The notes: generated by a model from the sequence alone, not told the origin. Numbered from the stretch's first letter, positions 1 to 10,216 are shown. The stretch is 46,729 nucleotides of DNA from Oscillospiraceae bacterium (GCA_015067605.1 SVME01000006.1:1-46729), one strand, 5' to 3'. Numbers and translations: made by a program.

Positions 1-242
1 CCCCGAAGGGGGTGGTGCTCCGCGCAGCGGATTTGAATTGTGTATAATCTCCAGTGGAGATTATACCATGACTAATCGGATGTGGAATGCGGGCGGAAAA
101 GTTATGTTTTCCTCCCTGTATCAGGCCTATTACTAGCTTTCGGATTTCGCCATTCCCCTTCCGAGCCGCCTAAAGGCGGCCCACCTTCCCCTCGGGGGAA
201 GGTATAGCGCCTGCAGCGCTTAATGCGCTAAACGATAATTCA
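1..242. repeat. Right-hand part of a modular intergenic repeat (hairpins plus terminal motif GCGCTAAACGATAATT)
   Basis: Ends with gcgctaaacgataatt (226-241), shared with other elements in the window. Contains perfect inverted repeats TATAATCTCCA/TGGAGATTATA (~43-65) and CCGCCTaaAGGCGG. Left end lies outside the window. Confidence 0.6.
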
Positions 243-269
243 CCCCATCAGAAGAAAGAGAGAACATTC

Positions 270-1235
270 ATGCGGATAGGGAACATTGAGATAGAAAATC
301 CGGTGGCGTTGGGGCCCATGGCGGGAGTCACGGACTGGGCCTTTCGGACGATTTGTGCGGAGCTGGGAGCCAATCTGACCGTGACGGAGATGGTTTCCAG
401 TCGTGCACTGGTATACAAGGACAAAAAAAGCGCGGCGTTGCTAAAGAAAAATCAGGGCAGCGTCTGCGGTGCACAGATTTTCGGCAACGACCCTCAAATC
501 ATGGCGCAGGGGGCGCAGTTGGCTCTGGAAATCTCCGGCTGCGACTTTATTGACATCAACATGGGCTGTCCTATGCCGAAAATCGCCAACTCTGGCGATG
601 GCTGCGGTCTGATGCGCACACCGGAGCTGGCGGGAGATATTGTAGCGGCTGTGGTGAAGGCGGTGGACGTGCCAGTGACGGTGAAGTGCCGCCTTGGCTG
701 GGACAAGGGCAGCATTAACGTACTGGAGTTCACCAAGCGGATGGAGGACAACGGCGCAGCCCTGGTCACTGTCCATGGGCGCACACGTGGGATGCTGTAC
801 TCCGGCGTGGCGGACTGGGACATGATTACAAAGGTCAAACAGCAGCTGTCGATTCCCGTTATTGCCAACGGCGACATCGTCAGCGGCGAAACGGCGGTGA
901 AATGTCTGAAACGCACCGGTGCTGACGGCATCATGATTGGCAGAGCTACCTTCGGCGATCCGTGGATTTTTGCGGAGGCCAGAGCTGCACTGGAGGGGCG
1001 GGAGATTCCCCGGCGTCCGCCGCTGGCAAAACGGGTGGATGTGGCAGTGCGGCAGTTTGAGCTGGCCCGTGAGGACAAGGGCGAGCACATCGCCTGTCTG
1101 GAGGCCAGAAAGCATTTTGCGTGGTACTTACGGGGCGTTGCCCACAGCAGCTACTACAAAGCGCAGATTTCTGCCATCAGCACCATGGAGGATGTGTACC
1201 GCATTGCCGAGGGGATTCGTCACGACCTGAAATAA
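270..1235 (+). CDS. dusB: tRNA-dihydrouridine synthase
   Basis: GPMAGVTDWAFR, DINMGCPMPKI, VKCRLGWD, VHGRTR, IANGDI motifs typical of Dus enzymes. Confidence 0.93.
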   Translation: MRIGNIEIENPVALGPMAGVTDWAFRTICAELGANLTVTEMVSSRALVYKDKKSAALLKKNQGSVCGAQIFGNDPQIMAQGAQLALEISGCDFIDINMGCPMPKIANSGDGCGLMRTPELAGDIVAAVVKAVDVPVTVKCRLGWDKGSINVLEFTKRMEDNGAALVTVHGRTRGMLYSGVADWDMITKVKQQLSIPVIANGDIVSGETAVKCLKRTGADGIMIGRATFGDPWIFAEARAALEGREIPRRPPLAKRVDVAVRQFELAREDKGEHIACLEARKHFAWYLRGVAHSSYYKAQISAISTMEDVYRIAEGIRHDLK

Positions 1236-1288
1236 TTGGATTGCATGAAAAATCCGCTGCTTCATACCCTAACTTCGAGGTGAGGGAG

Positions 1289-2221
1289 ATGAAGCGGCGG
1301 ATATTTTTATGCCTACTGCTTGCCATGGCGCTGGCGGTGCCGGTGCGGGCGGAAACAATAAAGTGGGTGGATTTTGATGTTCCATACGAGTCCCTGAAAT
1401 ACGCCATGGAGCAGGATATCGCAACCTTTGAACAGGAGAAGCATATTCCGTGGATTGATGCGCTGGCGTTGGCGGCTTGTCGGACGGGCGGAAGATGCGG
1501 TCTTGTGTCGGTGAAGCAGGCAGTGGCGGACCTGAAAAAGGATTTGGACCCTACGGAACTGAAGCATTTTGACTATTACCATGAGGCATATACGGCTGTG
1601 CTGGGTGGTCTGCTGGGCAGCTATGCCATAGAGGTGGACGGACAATGGAAATCCACCTACGGACTGAAAGCATTTTCGCCGGTGGCGGCTGGCTACGGTT
1701 ACAGCCATTGTGCGGATTTCGGTGTCAGTCGAAGCTTCGGCTTTGCCAGACGGCATCTGGGCAACGACCTGATGGGCAGTCTGGGTACGCCCATCGTGGC
1801 AGTGGAAGGCGGCGTGGTGGAGGCCATGGGCTGGAACCGGTACGGCGGCTGGCGGGTGGGTATTCGTTCCTTCGACTCCAAGCGCTACTATTACTATGCC
1901 CACCTGCAAAAGGACCACCCCTTCGCCGAGGGGCTGGAGGTGGGGGATATGGTACAAGCCGGTGACCTGATTGGTTTCATGGGGCGCACCGGCTATTCTG
2001 ACAAGGAGAACGTCAACAACATCGAAACCGTCCATCTCCATTTTGGAATGCAGCTGGTGTTTGACGAGAGCCAGAAGGAGTGCAATTCGGAGATTTGGAT
2101 AGATGTGTACGATATCGTGCGGCTGCTGTCGGAGCATCGGTGCAGTATTCAAAAAACGACGGAGGGCTGGAAGCGAGTGTACCCTTATGAGGACTTGGAT
2201 ATGAAACAGTTTCCGTGGTAG
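1289..2221 (+). CDS. Secreted M23 family metallopeptidase (LytM-like)
   Basis: Signal peptide MKRRIFLCLLLAMALAVPVRA; HLGNDLMGSLGTPIVAVEGGVV...YYYAHL...HLHFGM motifs; internal start chosen by GAGGTGAGGGAG RBS. Confidence 0.85.
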   Translation: MKRRIFLCLLLAMALAVPVRAETIKWVDFDVPYESLKYAMEQDIATFEQEKHIPWIDALALAACRTGGRCGLVSVKQAVADLKKDLDPTELKHFDYYHEAYTAVLGGLLGSYAIEVDGQWKSTYGLKAFSPVAAGYGYSHCADFGVSRSFGFARRHLGNDLMGSLGTPIVAVEGGVVEAMGWNRYGGWRVGIRSFDSKRYYYYAHLQKDHPFAEGLEVGDMVQAGDLIGFMGRTGYSDKENVNNIETVHLHFGMQLVFDESQKECNSEIWIDVYDIVRLLSEHRCSIQKTTEGWKRVYPYEDLDMKQFPW

Positions 2222-2228
2222 AGGATGT

Positions 2229-2252
2229 GGGTGTTGCCAAGCGCAACACCCA
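2229..2252 (+). terminator. Hairpin GGGTGTTGccaagCGCAACACCC after the M23 gene
   Basis: Inverted repeat just past the stop; weak U-tract. Confidence 0.45.
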
Positions 2253-2506
2253 TACTGAGTTTTACAGGCTATGTATAGATAGGAGTAATTATGTGGAGGT
2301 GTACAGGGGTTGCGGAGCGATGCAATGTGAGTTGGGAGCAAAAGGAGAAACATGATGTCTAGTGAATTAATTATCGAATATTTGTTTCGGAACATATTGA
2401 CATTAACAGGAAATGATAGTATAATAATATAAAAAGACGGAGGTGATTCCGATAGGCTATATGTGTGTCGTTGGTAGTGTGTTTGTACTATGGAAAGGAG
2501 ATTGCT

Positions 2507-3433
2507 ATGTGTAAAATGCGAATTGCTTCGATTATCCTCTGTTTTTGCTTAGTTTTTAGTATATTACCTCAAAAAGCTTTTGCTACCGTAAATGATAGCG
2601 GTAACGACTTGGCTGTTGGTGATATTTCTTATGAAGGCAATTTTGCGTGTTGCTACTACAATGGTACTAGTTATCGCTATTGCATTGTTATTAATACTTC
2701 CTCCGGAGCGGGCTGTTTTTCTATAGTCTGGCTTGATAACTCTGATTACGTTATGGAATACTATTTTTCTGTTTCGTCTGACGATTTGTGTGTAAATGAT
2801 ACTGCATTTTGGAGTGGGCTAATTGCGGATTGTATCTCCAATTCTGACGAATGGAATGTTGTAGATCTCTCTTCGTCGATTACCCCGGTTGTGCCAAATA
2901 ATACGTCTGCTTATGCTAGTTCTGCCATCGACCGAGAATTTCGTGAATTATTAATTGATATTTTTGGAACATCGGAATACACAGGGAAGATTATTGCCAC
3001 CAAGAACATTAATGGACTGAATTTTCATATACATGAAGATTTTTATTTCATGATTAGCGAAAAACAACATTGGGTTACTAATGTTGCGCTATCGGTAGCT
3101 AGTATTATCGTTGGAATTTTTGCGCCTCTCATTATATCCATACCATTGTCGCTTTTTACGATTTATCATGGGGTTACGGTTCCCTCAGGTACAGAGATTG
3201 GTACGCATAATGTTGTTGGTCAATGGGAGCGGTATGTAAAGAGAGATGCCAGTTCTGTATGGCTTACGACTGCATGCCGTAACGTTGGTTATGATGGATA
3301 CTATATTTCTAGTTTGCCTGAACCCTGCGCCATCGACACTGCAAGTCGAGAGGAAACCTATGATCCTCCTAAGGCTTATTATGATAATTACAATGCGCAA
3401 TTCACGGATGGATACAACGAGTACATAGGCTAA
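2507..3433 (+). CDS. Hypothetical secreted protein with an internal transmembrane segment
   Basis: Start MCKMRIASIILCFCLVFSILPQKAFA (signal peptide) with AAGGAG RBS; hydrophobic segment VALSVASIIVGIFAPLIISIPLSLFTIY; AT-rich. Confidence 0.7.
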   Translation: MCKMRIASIILCFCLVFSILPQKAFATVNDSGNDLAVGDISYEGNFACCYYNGTSYRYCIVINTSSGAGCFSIVWLDNSDYVMEYYFSVSSDDLCVNDTAFWSGLIADCISNSDEWNVVDLSSSITPVVPNNTSAYASSAIDREFRELLIDIFGTSEYTGKIIATKNINGLNFHIHEDFYFMISEKQHWVTNVALSVASIIVGIFAPLIISIPLSLFTIYHGVTVPSGTEIGTHNVVGQWERYVKRDASSVWLTTACRNVGYDGYYISSLPEPCAIDTASREETYDPPKAYYDNYNAQFTDGYNEYIG

Positions 3434-3474
3434 AAGGTTGTAGTTGGGTGATTACAAGTGTAGGGGGACTTATT

Positions 3475-3741
3475 ATGAAAAATCGGACAACTTATCTAAT
3501 GCGATTGATATTTTATCCTTTTATTCCGATACTGTTCGTTGTTGCGGCGTATTATTGCTCGGGAGTTGCGGCATGGACGATTGTATTTGCCACCATAGTG
3601 GTCGCAGGACTATTTATTGCCCTGGACACTTATTGCCCAGCATGCAAGAAATTTGGCCTTCTGCCGCGTCCGCATCGCTCCAATGCAGGCTACTGCACAA
3701 ACTGCGGTGAACTGATAGAGTGGGAAGAAAAAGAAGAATAA
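3475..3741 (+). CDS. Small membrane protein with C-terminal zinc-ribbon-like CxxC pairs
   Basis: Two TM segments then CPAC...CTNC. Confidence 0.6.
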   Translation: MKNRTTYLMRLIFYPFIPILFVVAAYYCSGVAAWTIVFATIVVAGLFIALDTYCPACKKFGLLPRPHRSNAGYCTNCGELIEWEEKEE

Positions 3742-3750
3742 ACAATATAT

Positions 3751-3784
3751 AACGCTCCGGAACTGATGTTTTGGAGCGTTATTT
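3751..3784. terminator. Rho-independent terminator AACGCTCC...GGAGCGTTATTT
   Basis: Inverted repeat with T-rich tail between convergent genes. Confidence 0.7.
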
Positions 3785-3802
3785 GTTGCACCAGTTTCTG
3801 TT

Positions 3803-4228
3803 TTACAGAAACTGGCTGGCTTGGCGGATATTACTTCGCTCCGAATCGATGAGATTATGGGCCAGTGCGTTGAGCTGGGGGTCGCAGTCGCCGGAGCGGT
3901 GCAGATCTCGTGTGCTTTTGATCATGCCCTTGGTGTTGCCCTGCACCAGCATTTCCGCAATCTTGGAATTTGCATGGCCGCCTATCAAACGCATACGGGT
4001 CATCATGGCGGACATCCGCTGGATGGACGGGTCAAGGGGCGTGATGTTCCACCCCTTTTGCTGGGCAAGGTTGTAGGCCTTTTCTTCAAAGGTGTCATAC
4101 TGCTTCAATTGGTCACGCAGAGCCAGTTTCAGCTGAGGATCCGTGGCCTTTTCCTGCACACACCGAATCCCAAACTGCCCCATTTGAACGGTTTTTACGA
4201 TTGAGGATATCATTTTTTCATCATTCAT
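3803..4228 (-). CDS. Hypothetical protein, ferritin-like helical family
   Basis: Helical sequence MNDEKMISSIVKTVQMGQFGIRCVQEKATDPQLKLALRDQ; intact ORF. Confidence 0.6.
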   Translation of the reverse strand: MNDEKMISSIVKTVQMGQFGIRCVQEKATDPQLKLALRDQLKQYDTFEEKAYNLAQQKGWNITPLDPSIQRMSAMMTRMRLIGGHANSKIAEMLVQGNTKGMIKSTRDLHRSGDCDPQLNALAHNLIDSERSNIRQASQFL

Positions 4229-4307
4229 ATTTCTTCACCCGATTTCAGTATTGCCACCTCTGGTTCACAATATGCCGCGGTGCGCATATTGTAAATGGTA
4301 GAAAGGG

Positions 4308-6119
4308 ATGATGCTGATGTGTGCGATTGCCGGAATTTTGGGTCTGCCGGTGGATGAGCGAACTCTCGATAAGATGCTGCAAACCATGAAGCGTCGGGGA
4401 CCGGATGCCCGCGGTCGGTACCGCAGCGAGGACTGCGCGCTGCTCCATTCCAGACTGGCCATCATCGATCCCGACGGAGGCAGTCAACCCATGGCGTTGC
4501 TGTGGGGGACGGAGCGGTATGTTCTGGTCTACAATGGGGAGCTTTATAATACAGACGAGCTGCGGCAGGAGCTGGAGCGGTGGGGGCACCATTTCCTTGG
4601 GCACTCGGATACGGAGGTGGTGCTTCATGCATATGCTCGCTGGGGCGAGAAATGCGTGGAACGGTTCAATGGGATTTTTGCCATGGCGGTGTGGGAGGAG
4701 CGGCGCAGGCGGCTGTTTTTGGCCAGAGATCGGATTGGGGTCAAGCCGCTGTTTTACAAGCTCCATGAGGGAGGTCTGCTGTTTGCATCGGAGATGAAAA
4801 CCATTCTGCGATACCCCACCGTTTCGGCGGAGCTGGATGGGGAGGGGGTAACGCAGCTTGTGATGCTGGGCCCGGGGCGAATACCCGGTTCCGGTGTGCT
4901 GCGGGGGATGATGGAGCTGGAACCGGGGTGCAGAGCCATCTATCAGGGCGGCAAATTGCAGCAGGAGTGCTACTGGAAGCTGACAGATAGGGAACACACG
5001 GAAGATTTCGACACCACGGCGGAACGGGTGCGCTGGCTGGTCATTGATGCCATTCGGCGGCAGATGGTGTCCGATGTGCCCATTGGATGCTTTCTTTCCG
5101 GCGGGCTGGACAGCAGCATTATTTGCGCCGTTTGTGGCAAAGAAAAGCCGGGGTTAGATACATTTTCCGTGGATTATCAGGACAATGACCGGTATTTTGT
5201 TGCGGGAAAGTTCCAGCCAAATGCAGATGGGCAATACATTCGGCTGATGGCATCCACCATTGGTACCAACCACCACTGGACGGTGCTGACGCCGGATACG
5301 TTGCTGGAGCGGCTGGAGGCCGCCACCGATGCCAGAGATTTACCGGGGATGGCGGACGTGGATTTTTCTCTGCTGGCCTTTTGCGAGGAGATTCGTCAGA
5401 ATGTGAAGGTTGCCCTGTCCGGCGAGTGTGCCGACGAGATCTTTGGCGGGTATCCCTGGTTCCGGGATCCGGCGGTGCGGGACGGGGATGGATTCCCATG
5501 GGCGCAAAATACGGCGCTGCGGTCACAGCTGTTGCATCCCCAATGGCGTGGGGTGGATGCGGAAGAGATGGTTCGAGATCAGTACCAGGCGACGCTGGCC
5601 CAGTGCGATATTCTTCCAGAAACATCGCCTCTGGAAACGAGAATGAAACAGATGGTGAATTTGAATTTCCGGTGGTTCATGCAGACGCTGCTGGATCGGA
5701 AGGACCGGATGAGTATGTACAACAGTCTGGAGGTGCGGGTGCCCTTCTGCGATTACCGGATTGCGGAGTATTTGTATGGGGTGCCGTGGGAGTTCAAGGA
5801 CTGGCAGGGCAGGGAGAAGGGGCTGCTGCGCAAGGCCATGGAGGGGCTGTTGCCGGAGCAGGTGCTGTACCGAAAGAAGAGCCCTTACCCCAAGACCCAT
5901 CATCCGGCGTATCTTGCGATGGTGCGAGGCAAGGTGGAGCGGATGCTGGAGGAGGATGGGCCGGTGTTTCAGGTATTTGGTCGGCAGCAGGTACGCCGGC
6001 TGCTGGACAGTGAACCGGCGTGGCCTTGGTATGGTCAGCTGATGACGCTGCCTCAGACGCTGGCGTATCTTTTGCAGGTAGATTGCTGGCTGCGAAACAA
6101 TAAAATATCGCTGGTCTGA
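4308..6119 (+). CDS. asnB: Asparagine synthase (glutamine-hydrolysing)
   Basis: CAIAGILG N-terminal glutaminase, RRGPDARG, SGGLDSSIICAV PP-loop, SGECADEIFGGY. Confidence 0.93.
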   Translation: MMLMCAIAGILGLPVDERTLDKMLQTMKRRGPDARGRYRSEDCALLHSRLAIIDPDGGSQPMALLWGTERYVLVYNGELYNTDELRQELERWGHHFLGHSDTEVVLHAYARWGEKCVERFNGIFAMAVWEERRRRLFLARDRIGVKPLFYKLHEGGLLFASEMKTILRYPTVSAELDGEGVTQLVMLGPGRIPGSGVLRGMMELEPGCRAIYQGGKLQQECYWKLTDREHTEDFDTTAERVRWLVIDAIRRQMVSDVPIGCFLSGGLDSSIICAVCGKEKPGLDTFSVDYQDNDRYFVAGKFQPNADGQYIRLMASTIGTNHHWTVLTPDTLLERLEAATDARDLPGMADVDFSLLAFCEEIRQNVKVALSGECADEIFGGYPWFRDPAVRDGDGFPWAQNTALRSQLLHPQWRGVDAEEMVRDQYQATLAQCDILPETSPLETRMKQMVNLNFRWFMQTLLDRKDRMSMYNSLEVRVPFCDYRIAEYLYGVPWEFKDWQGREKGLLRKAMEGLLPEQVLYRKKSPYPKTHHPAYLAMVRGKVERMLEEDGPVFQVFGRQQVRRLLDSEPAWPWYGQLMTLPQTLAYLLQVDCWLRNNKISLV

Positions 6120-6176
6120 TTGACGAGGGGCGTTCCTTATGGTAAAATAGGAAAAAACTCGAAAGAGGGAGAGAAA

Positions 6177-7589
6177 ATGAGAAAGACAAAAGTTATTTGC
6201 ACCATTGGCCCTGCCAGTGAGAACGAGCAGATTCTGACCGAGATGTGCAAGGCCGGCATGAACGTTGCCCGCTTGAATTTTTCCCACGGCACTCATGAGG
6301 AGCATAAGAAGAAAATCGAGCTGATTAAGTCCGTGCGGGAGAAGCTGGATCTGCCCATCGCCATCATGCTGGACACCAAGGGTCCGGAGTATCGTATCGG
6401 CACTTTCGGCAGTGGTAGTGTCGAGGTGGAAGCCGGCGCAACCTTCACCTTTACCACGGAGGATGTGGAGGGTGATCAGAGCCGTGTGTCCGTCAACTAC
6501 AAGGATTTGATTAAGAATCTGGCAGTTGGTGACCGGATTCTGGTCTGCAACGGTCTGGTGATTTTTGAGGTCAAGGAGTTGAAGGGAAACGATGCCATCT
6601 GCACGGTTGTGGTTGGCGGCACCCTGAGCAACCGCAAGAGCATGAGCTTCCCCAATAAGGTCATGCCCGGCCCATTCCTGTCGGATCAGGATAAGGCGGA
6701 TTTGCTGTTCGGCATCGACAATGATGTGGACTTCGTGGCCGCTTCTTTCGTTTCCACCAAGGAGGACGTGGTGGAGCTGCGTGACTTCCTGAATGCACAC
6801 GGCGGTCGGGAAATCGACATCATTGCCAAGATTGAGAACCGTTCCGGCGTGGACAATGTGGAGGAAATCTGCGAGGTCTGCGAGGGCATTATGATTGCCC
6901 GTGGCGATTTGGGCGTGGAGATTCCCTTTGTGGAAGTGCCCGCTATTCAGAAGCTGCTGATTAACAAGTGCCGCATGCTGGGTAAGCGTGTTATTACTGC
7001 CACCGAGATGCTGGAGTCCATGATCTACAACCCCCGTCCCACCCGTGCGGAGATTTCTGACGTGGCTAATGCGGTTTACGACGGCAGCTCTGCTATTATG
7101 CTCTCCGGCGAATCCGCTGCCGGTAAGTATCCGGTGGAGGCTGTGCGGAACATGGCCCAGATTGCGGAGTACACCGAGCAGCACACCAGCTACCGTGAGC
7201 GGTTCCTGACTTCCGAGTTTACGATTAACAGCAATCTGGACGCTATTTCCCACGCCACCTGCGCCATGGCCATCGATGTGAACGCAAAGGGCATTGTGGT
7301 TTGTTCCGTGTCCGGCAAGACCGCCATGATGGTCAGCCGGTTCCGCAGCCCTGTGGACATCATCGGCATGACCACCATTCCCAAGGTGTGGCGGAAGCTG
7401 GGTCTGAGCTGGGGCGTGACGCCGGTGCTGACCGACGAGTTCCCCACCATGGACGTGATGTTCTACTACGCCATGAACAGTGCCAGACGGTATCTGCCCG
7501 TGAAACGGGGCGACAATGTGGTGCTGACCGGCGGACCCATCAACGGCAAGTCTGGCAACACCAACACCATCAAGGTGGAACAGATTTAA
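6177..7589 (+). CDS. pyk: Pyruvate kinase
   Basis: MRKTKVICTIGPASEN, ARLNFSHG, MLDTKGPEYR, IARGDLGVEIP, TATEMLESM. Confidence 0.97.
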   Translation: MRKTKVICTIGPASENEQILTEMCKAGMNVARLNFSHGTHEEHKKKIELIKSVREKLDLPIAIMLDTKGPEYRIGTFGSGSVEVEAGATFTFTTEDVEGDQSRVSVNYKDLIKNLAVGDRILVCNGLVIFEVKELKGNDAICTVVVGGTLSNRKSMSFPNKVMPGPFLSDQDKADLLFGIDNDVDFVAASFVSTKEDVVELRDFLNAHGGREIDIIAKIENRSGVDNVEEICEVCEGIMIARGDLGVEIPFVEVPAIQKLLINKCRMLGKRVITATEMLESMIYNPRPTRAEISDVANAVYDGSSAIMLSGESAAGKYPVEAVRNMAQIAEYTEQHTSYRERFLTSEFTINSNLDAISHATCAMAIDVNAKGIVVCSVSGKTAMMVSRFRSPVDIIGMTTIPKVWRKLGLSWGVTPVLTDEFPTMDVMFYYAMNSARRYLPVKRGDNVVLTGGPINGKSGNTNTIKVEQI

Positions 7590-7594
7590 TAGTT

Positions 7595-7624
7595 TTCGCC
7601 CCACAGTGCAGCTGTGGGGCGAAT
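7595..7624 (+). terminator. Hairpin TTCGCCCCACAG...CTGTGGGGCGAA after pyk
   Basis: 12-bp inverted repeat 6 nt after the stop; no U-tract. Confidence 0.45.
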
Positions 7625-7642
7625 TCGCAAAGCGGAGGAAAT

Positions 7643-8203
7643 ATGGGCAAGTTATTACTGATTATGGGCGATTTGGCCACGGGGAAGTCCACCTTTGCGG
7701 GGATGCTGTCCCGGCGGTATGGGATGAATGTGTTTTACAAGGACACCTTTAAGGAGATTCTGGGGGACACCATAGGCTTTTCCAATCGGGAGGAAAATCT
7801 GCGGCTGTCGGTGGCATCGGCGGCGCTGATGCGGATGATTTTTTCTGAGTTTTGCAAGTTGGACAAGGACTTGATTCTAGAATCCAATTTCCGTCTGCAT
7901 GAATTGGAATTGCTGCACGAGATTGCCGCAGAGCATGGCTATCAGGTGCTGACATTGGTGATGCAAGGGGATTTGGAAATCCTTCATCAGAGATTCTTGA
8001 AGCGACTGTACAATGAAAACCGGCATCCGGTTCATGCCTGCGGCGGCTTTGAGGATTTTGATACCTTTACGAAATATGTGACCGGACAGCGGCCGGAATC
8101 TATACCGGGGGAGTGGCTGTGTTGCTGTGCAGACAGCTTCGATTACCAGATGGACGAAGCATTGCTGGAACAGCTGGATGTTTTTATGGGAATTTCCGGA
8201 TAA
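7643..8203 (+). CDS. AAA/P-loop kinase-like protein
   Basis: MGKLLLIMGDLATGKSTFAGMLSRRYG Walker A. Confidence 0.75.
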   Translation: MGKLLLIMGDLATGKSTFAGMLSRRYGMNVFYKDTFKEILGDTIGFSNREENLRLSVASAALMRMIFSEFCKLDKDLILESNFRLHELELLHEIAAEHGYQVLTLVMQGDLEILHQRFLKRLYNENRHPVHACGGFEDFDTFTKYVTGQRPESIPGEWLCCCADSFDYQMDEALLEQLDVFMGISG

Positions 8204-8279
8204 ATAATTTGCTTGATTTTGTTGTATTTTCAAAAGAAATGTGGTAGTATGAGGGTAATCTGAAAATGGAGATGATGAG

Positions 8280-9605
8280 ATGAAGGGAATCATTGCCTGC
8301 GTGCTGGCTGCTTTGCTGGTGCTTTCTTTGGCGGCTTGTGCGTCAGAAAGCACGACGGAGAATACCACGTCCACGACTACGACGGCACCGAAAACCACAG
8401 CGACAGACCCTGTCACCGAACCCACAGTTACCGAACCATCGGTGACGGAACCTCCTGTGACGGAGCCGCCGGTTACTGAGCCGCCGGTTACTGAGCCCCC
8501 TGTGACGGAACCGCCTGCAACCGAGCCTCCGACAACGGAACCTCCGGCGACAGAACCGCCTGAAACCAAGCCCCCCGTTGACGAGCCTCCTGCAACCAAG
8601 CCGCCGGTAACCAAGCCGGAGCCGGATTCGTTGCCTCCTCTGGAGCCGGTGGAGGGAGAGGTTCAGATTACCATGACCTTTGTGGGCGACTGCACCTTCG
8701 GCCGCAATCACAAGGCTGCATACAGTAACTCCTTCGATGAATGTTACGATAACTACGGCGTGGATTACTTCTTCGCCAATGTAATCGACATTTTTGAAAA
8801 TGATGACATCACGGTGATCAATCTGGAAGGCCCGCTGACCACCTCCAACGATATCCAGACTAAGACATGGAATCACAAGGGCAGACCCGAGTATGTGAAC
8901 ATTATGACCGAGTCCTCCATCGAGGTGGCGGGCTTCGCCAACAACCATCGTCTGGATTACGGCCAGTCCGGCAGCGATGAAACGGTGAAGGTTATGGAGG
9001 AGGCCGGCGTTACCTACTGCTACGATGACAACTACGCCATTTATGAGGTGAAGGGCGTTCGGGTCGGCATCGTTTCTGTCAATGCGCTGCAAGGCTCCAA
9101 GGTGGAAAAGTGGCTGCGAGAGGGACACGATTACCTGCGGGAGCAGGGGTGTGCCATCGTGGTGGCTTCTATTCACTGGGGCGACGACAAGGCCACTTCC
9201 ACCAATAGCTACCAGCGAGATTTGGGCCCTCGGGCAATCGATATGGGCTACGATTTCATTTTCGGTCATCATTCCCACGTGCTGCAGGCGGTGCAGGAAT
9301 ACAAGGGCAAGTTTATTTGTTATAGTCTGGGTAATTTCTGCTACGGCGGTAGCAAGAATCCGGCGGACAAGGACAGCGCCATCTTCCAGCAGACATTCAC
9401 GGTGGTGGACGGCGTGCTGACCGACAAGGTGGATGCGAAGCTGATTCCTTGCTATCTGTCCAGCGTCAGCAGCCGCAACGATTACCGGCCGACACTGGCG
9501 GTGGAAGAAGAGTTCCAGCGCATCATCGAGAAAATCAATAAATACAGCAAGCGGTTTGACTTTGCTCTTGACAGCGAAGGCAGACCCATTATGGACGAAG
9601 AATAA
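8280..9605 (+). CDS. CapA family (PGA-synthesis-like) lipoprotein with PPxTE repeat linker
   Basis: Lipobox LSLAAC; PPVTEPPVTE repeats; FVGDCTFGR, INLEGPLT, ANNHRLDYG, IHWGDD, GHHSHVLQ motifs. Confidence 0.88.
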   Translation: MKGIIACVLAALLVLSLAACASESTTENTTSTTTTAPKTTATDPVTEPTVTEPSVTEPPVTEPPVTEPPVTEPPVTEPPATEPPTTEPPATEPPETKPPVDEPPATKPPVTKPEPDSLPPLEPVEGEVQITMTFVGDCTFGRNHKAAYSNSFDECYDNYGVDYFFANVIDIFENDDITVINLEGPLTTSNDIQTKTWNHKGRPEYVNIMTESSIEVAGFANNHRLDYGQSGSDETVKVMEEAGVTYCYDDNYAIYEVKGVRVGIVSVNALQGSKVEKWLREGHDYLREQGCAIVVASIHWGDDKATSTNSYQRDLGPRAIDMGYDFIFGHHSHVLQAVQEYKGKFICYSLGNFCYGGSKNPADKDSAIFQQTFTVVDGVLTDKVDAKLIPCYLSSVSSRNDYRPTLAVEEEFQRIIEKINKYSKRFDFALDSEGRPIMDEE

Positions 9606-9610
9606 GGCAA

Positions 9611-9635
9611 GGGCTGCAGCAATCGCTGCAGCCCT
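9611..9635. terminator. Bidirectional terminator GGGCTGCAGC...GCTGCAGCCC
   Basis: Inverted repeat between convergent genes. Confidence 0.7.
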
Positions 9636-9639
9636 AATG

Positions 9640-10215
9640 CTATGCTTTTTTCTTTTCGTAGAGGGCGAAGCCCTTCTGCACCAGACAGTTTCCGAGGAAG
9701 CCGAAGCCTATGCCCAGAATCACGGAGGTGATTACGTCGGTGGGGTAGTGGACGTAAAGATACAGGCGGGAAAAGGCGATAATCAACGCCAGAATCAGTG
9801 CCGGAATCCCCAATTTCTTATTGTGAATCATTAGCACAGTGGCTGCCTCAAAGGAGGCAATGGTGTGACCGGAGGGGAAGGAGAAGTCGTGCTGGGCTTC
9901 AATCAAAAGCTTGATTTGCACACCGTATTCCTGCGCCATATAATCATAGGGGCGGATGCGGGCCACCAGCGGCTTCAATGTGATGTTGCACACCAGCAGT
10001 CCAATCAGCAGCGCTGCACCCATTCCCAGACCTACTTTCCGGAGCTTGGGGATGAACAGAAACACAACGGCTAAGGCAATCCAGAAGATGCCGGCATCGC
10101 CCAGCACGGTGATGGCGGGCATCAGGGTGTCCAGCAGGGGACACCACAGATGCTGGGCGATCCAGTTCAGAATCGGCAGGTCAAAATGCTCTGCCAGATA
10201 GCTTAGAATGTCCAT
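9640..10215 (-). CDS. Phosphatase PAP2 family protein
   Basis: KPLVARIRP, SFPSGHTIASF, SRLYLYVHYPTDV PAP2 signature. Confidence 0.9.
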   Translation of the reverse strand: MDILSYLAEHFDLPILNWIAQHLWCPLLDTLMPAITVLGDAGIFWIALAVVFLFIPKLRKVGLGMGAALLIGLLVCNITLKPLVARIRPYDYMAQEYGVQIKLLIEAQHDFSFPSGHTIASFEAATVLMIHNKKLGIPALILALIIAFSRLYLYVHYPTDVITSVILGIGFGFLGNCLVQKGFALYEKKKA

Positions 10216-10216
10216 C

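Noticed and set aside
441-1115. Antisense ORFs inside dus, and similar long antisense ORFs (1313-2395, 5523-7604, 8343-9278, 10442-11740, 11821-12951, 17614-18621, 18600-19925, 21106-22533, 44716-46137)
   Set aside because: Shadow ORFs opposite clear coding genes; low-complexity or histidine/glycine-rich translations, no RBS
8343-8614. Glycine/serine repeat protein GGSVTGGSVTGG on the minus strand
   Set aside because: Antisense reading of the PPVTE repeat of the CapA-like gene
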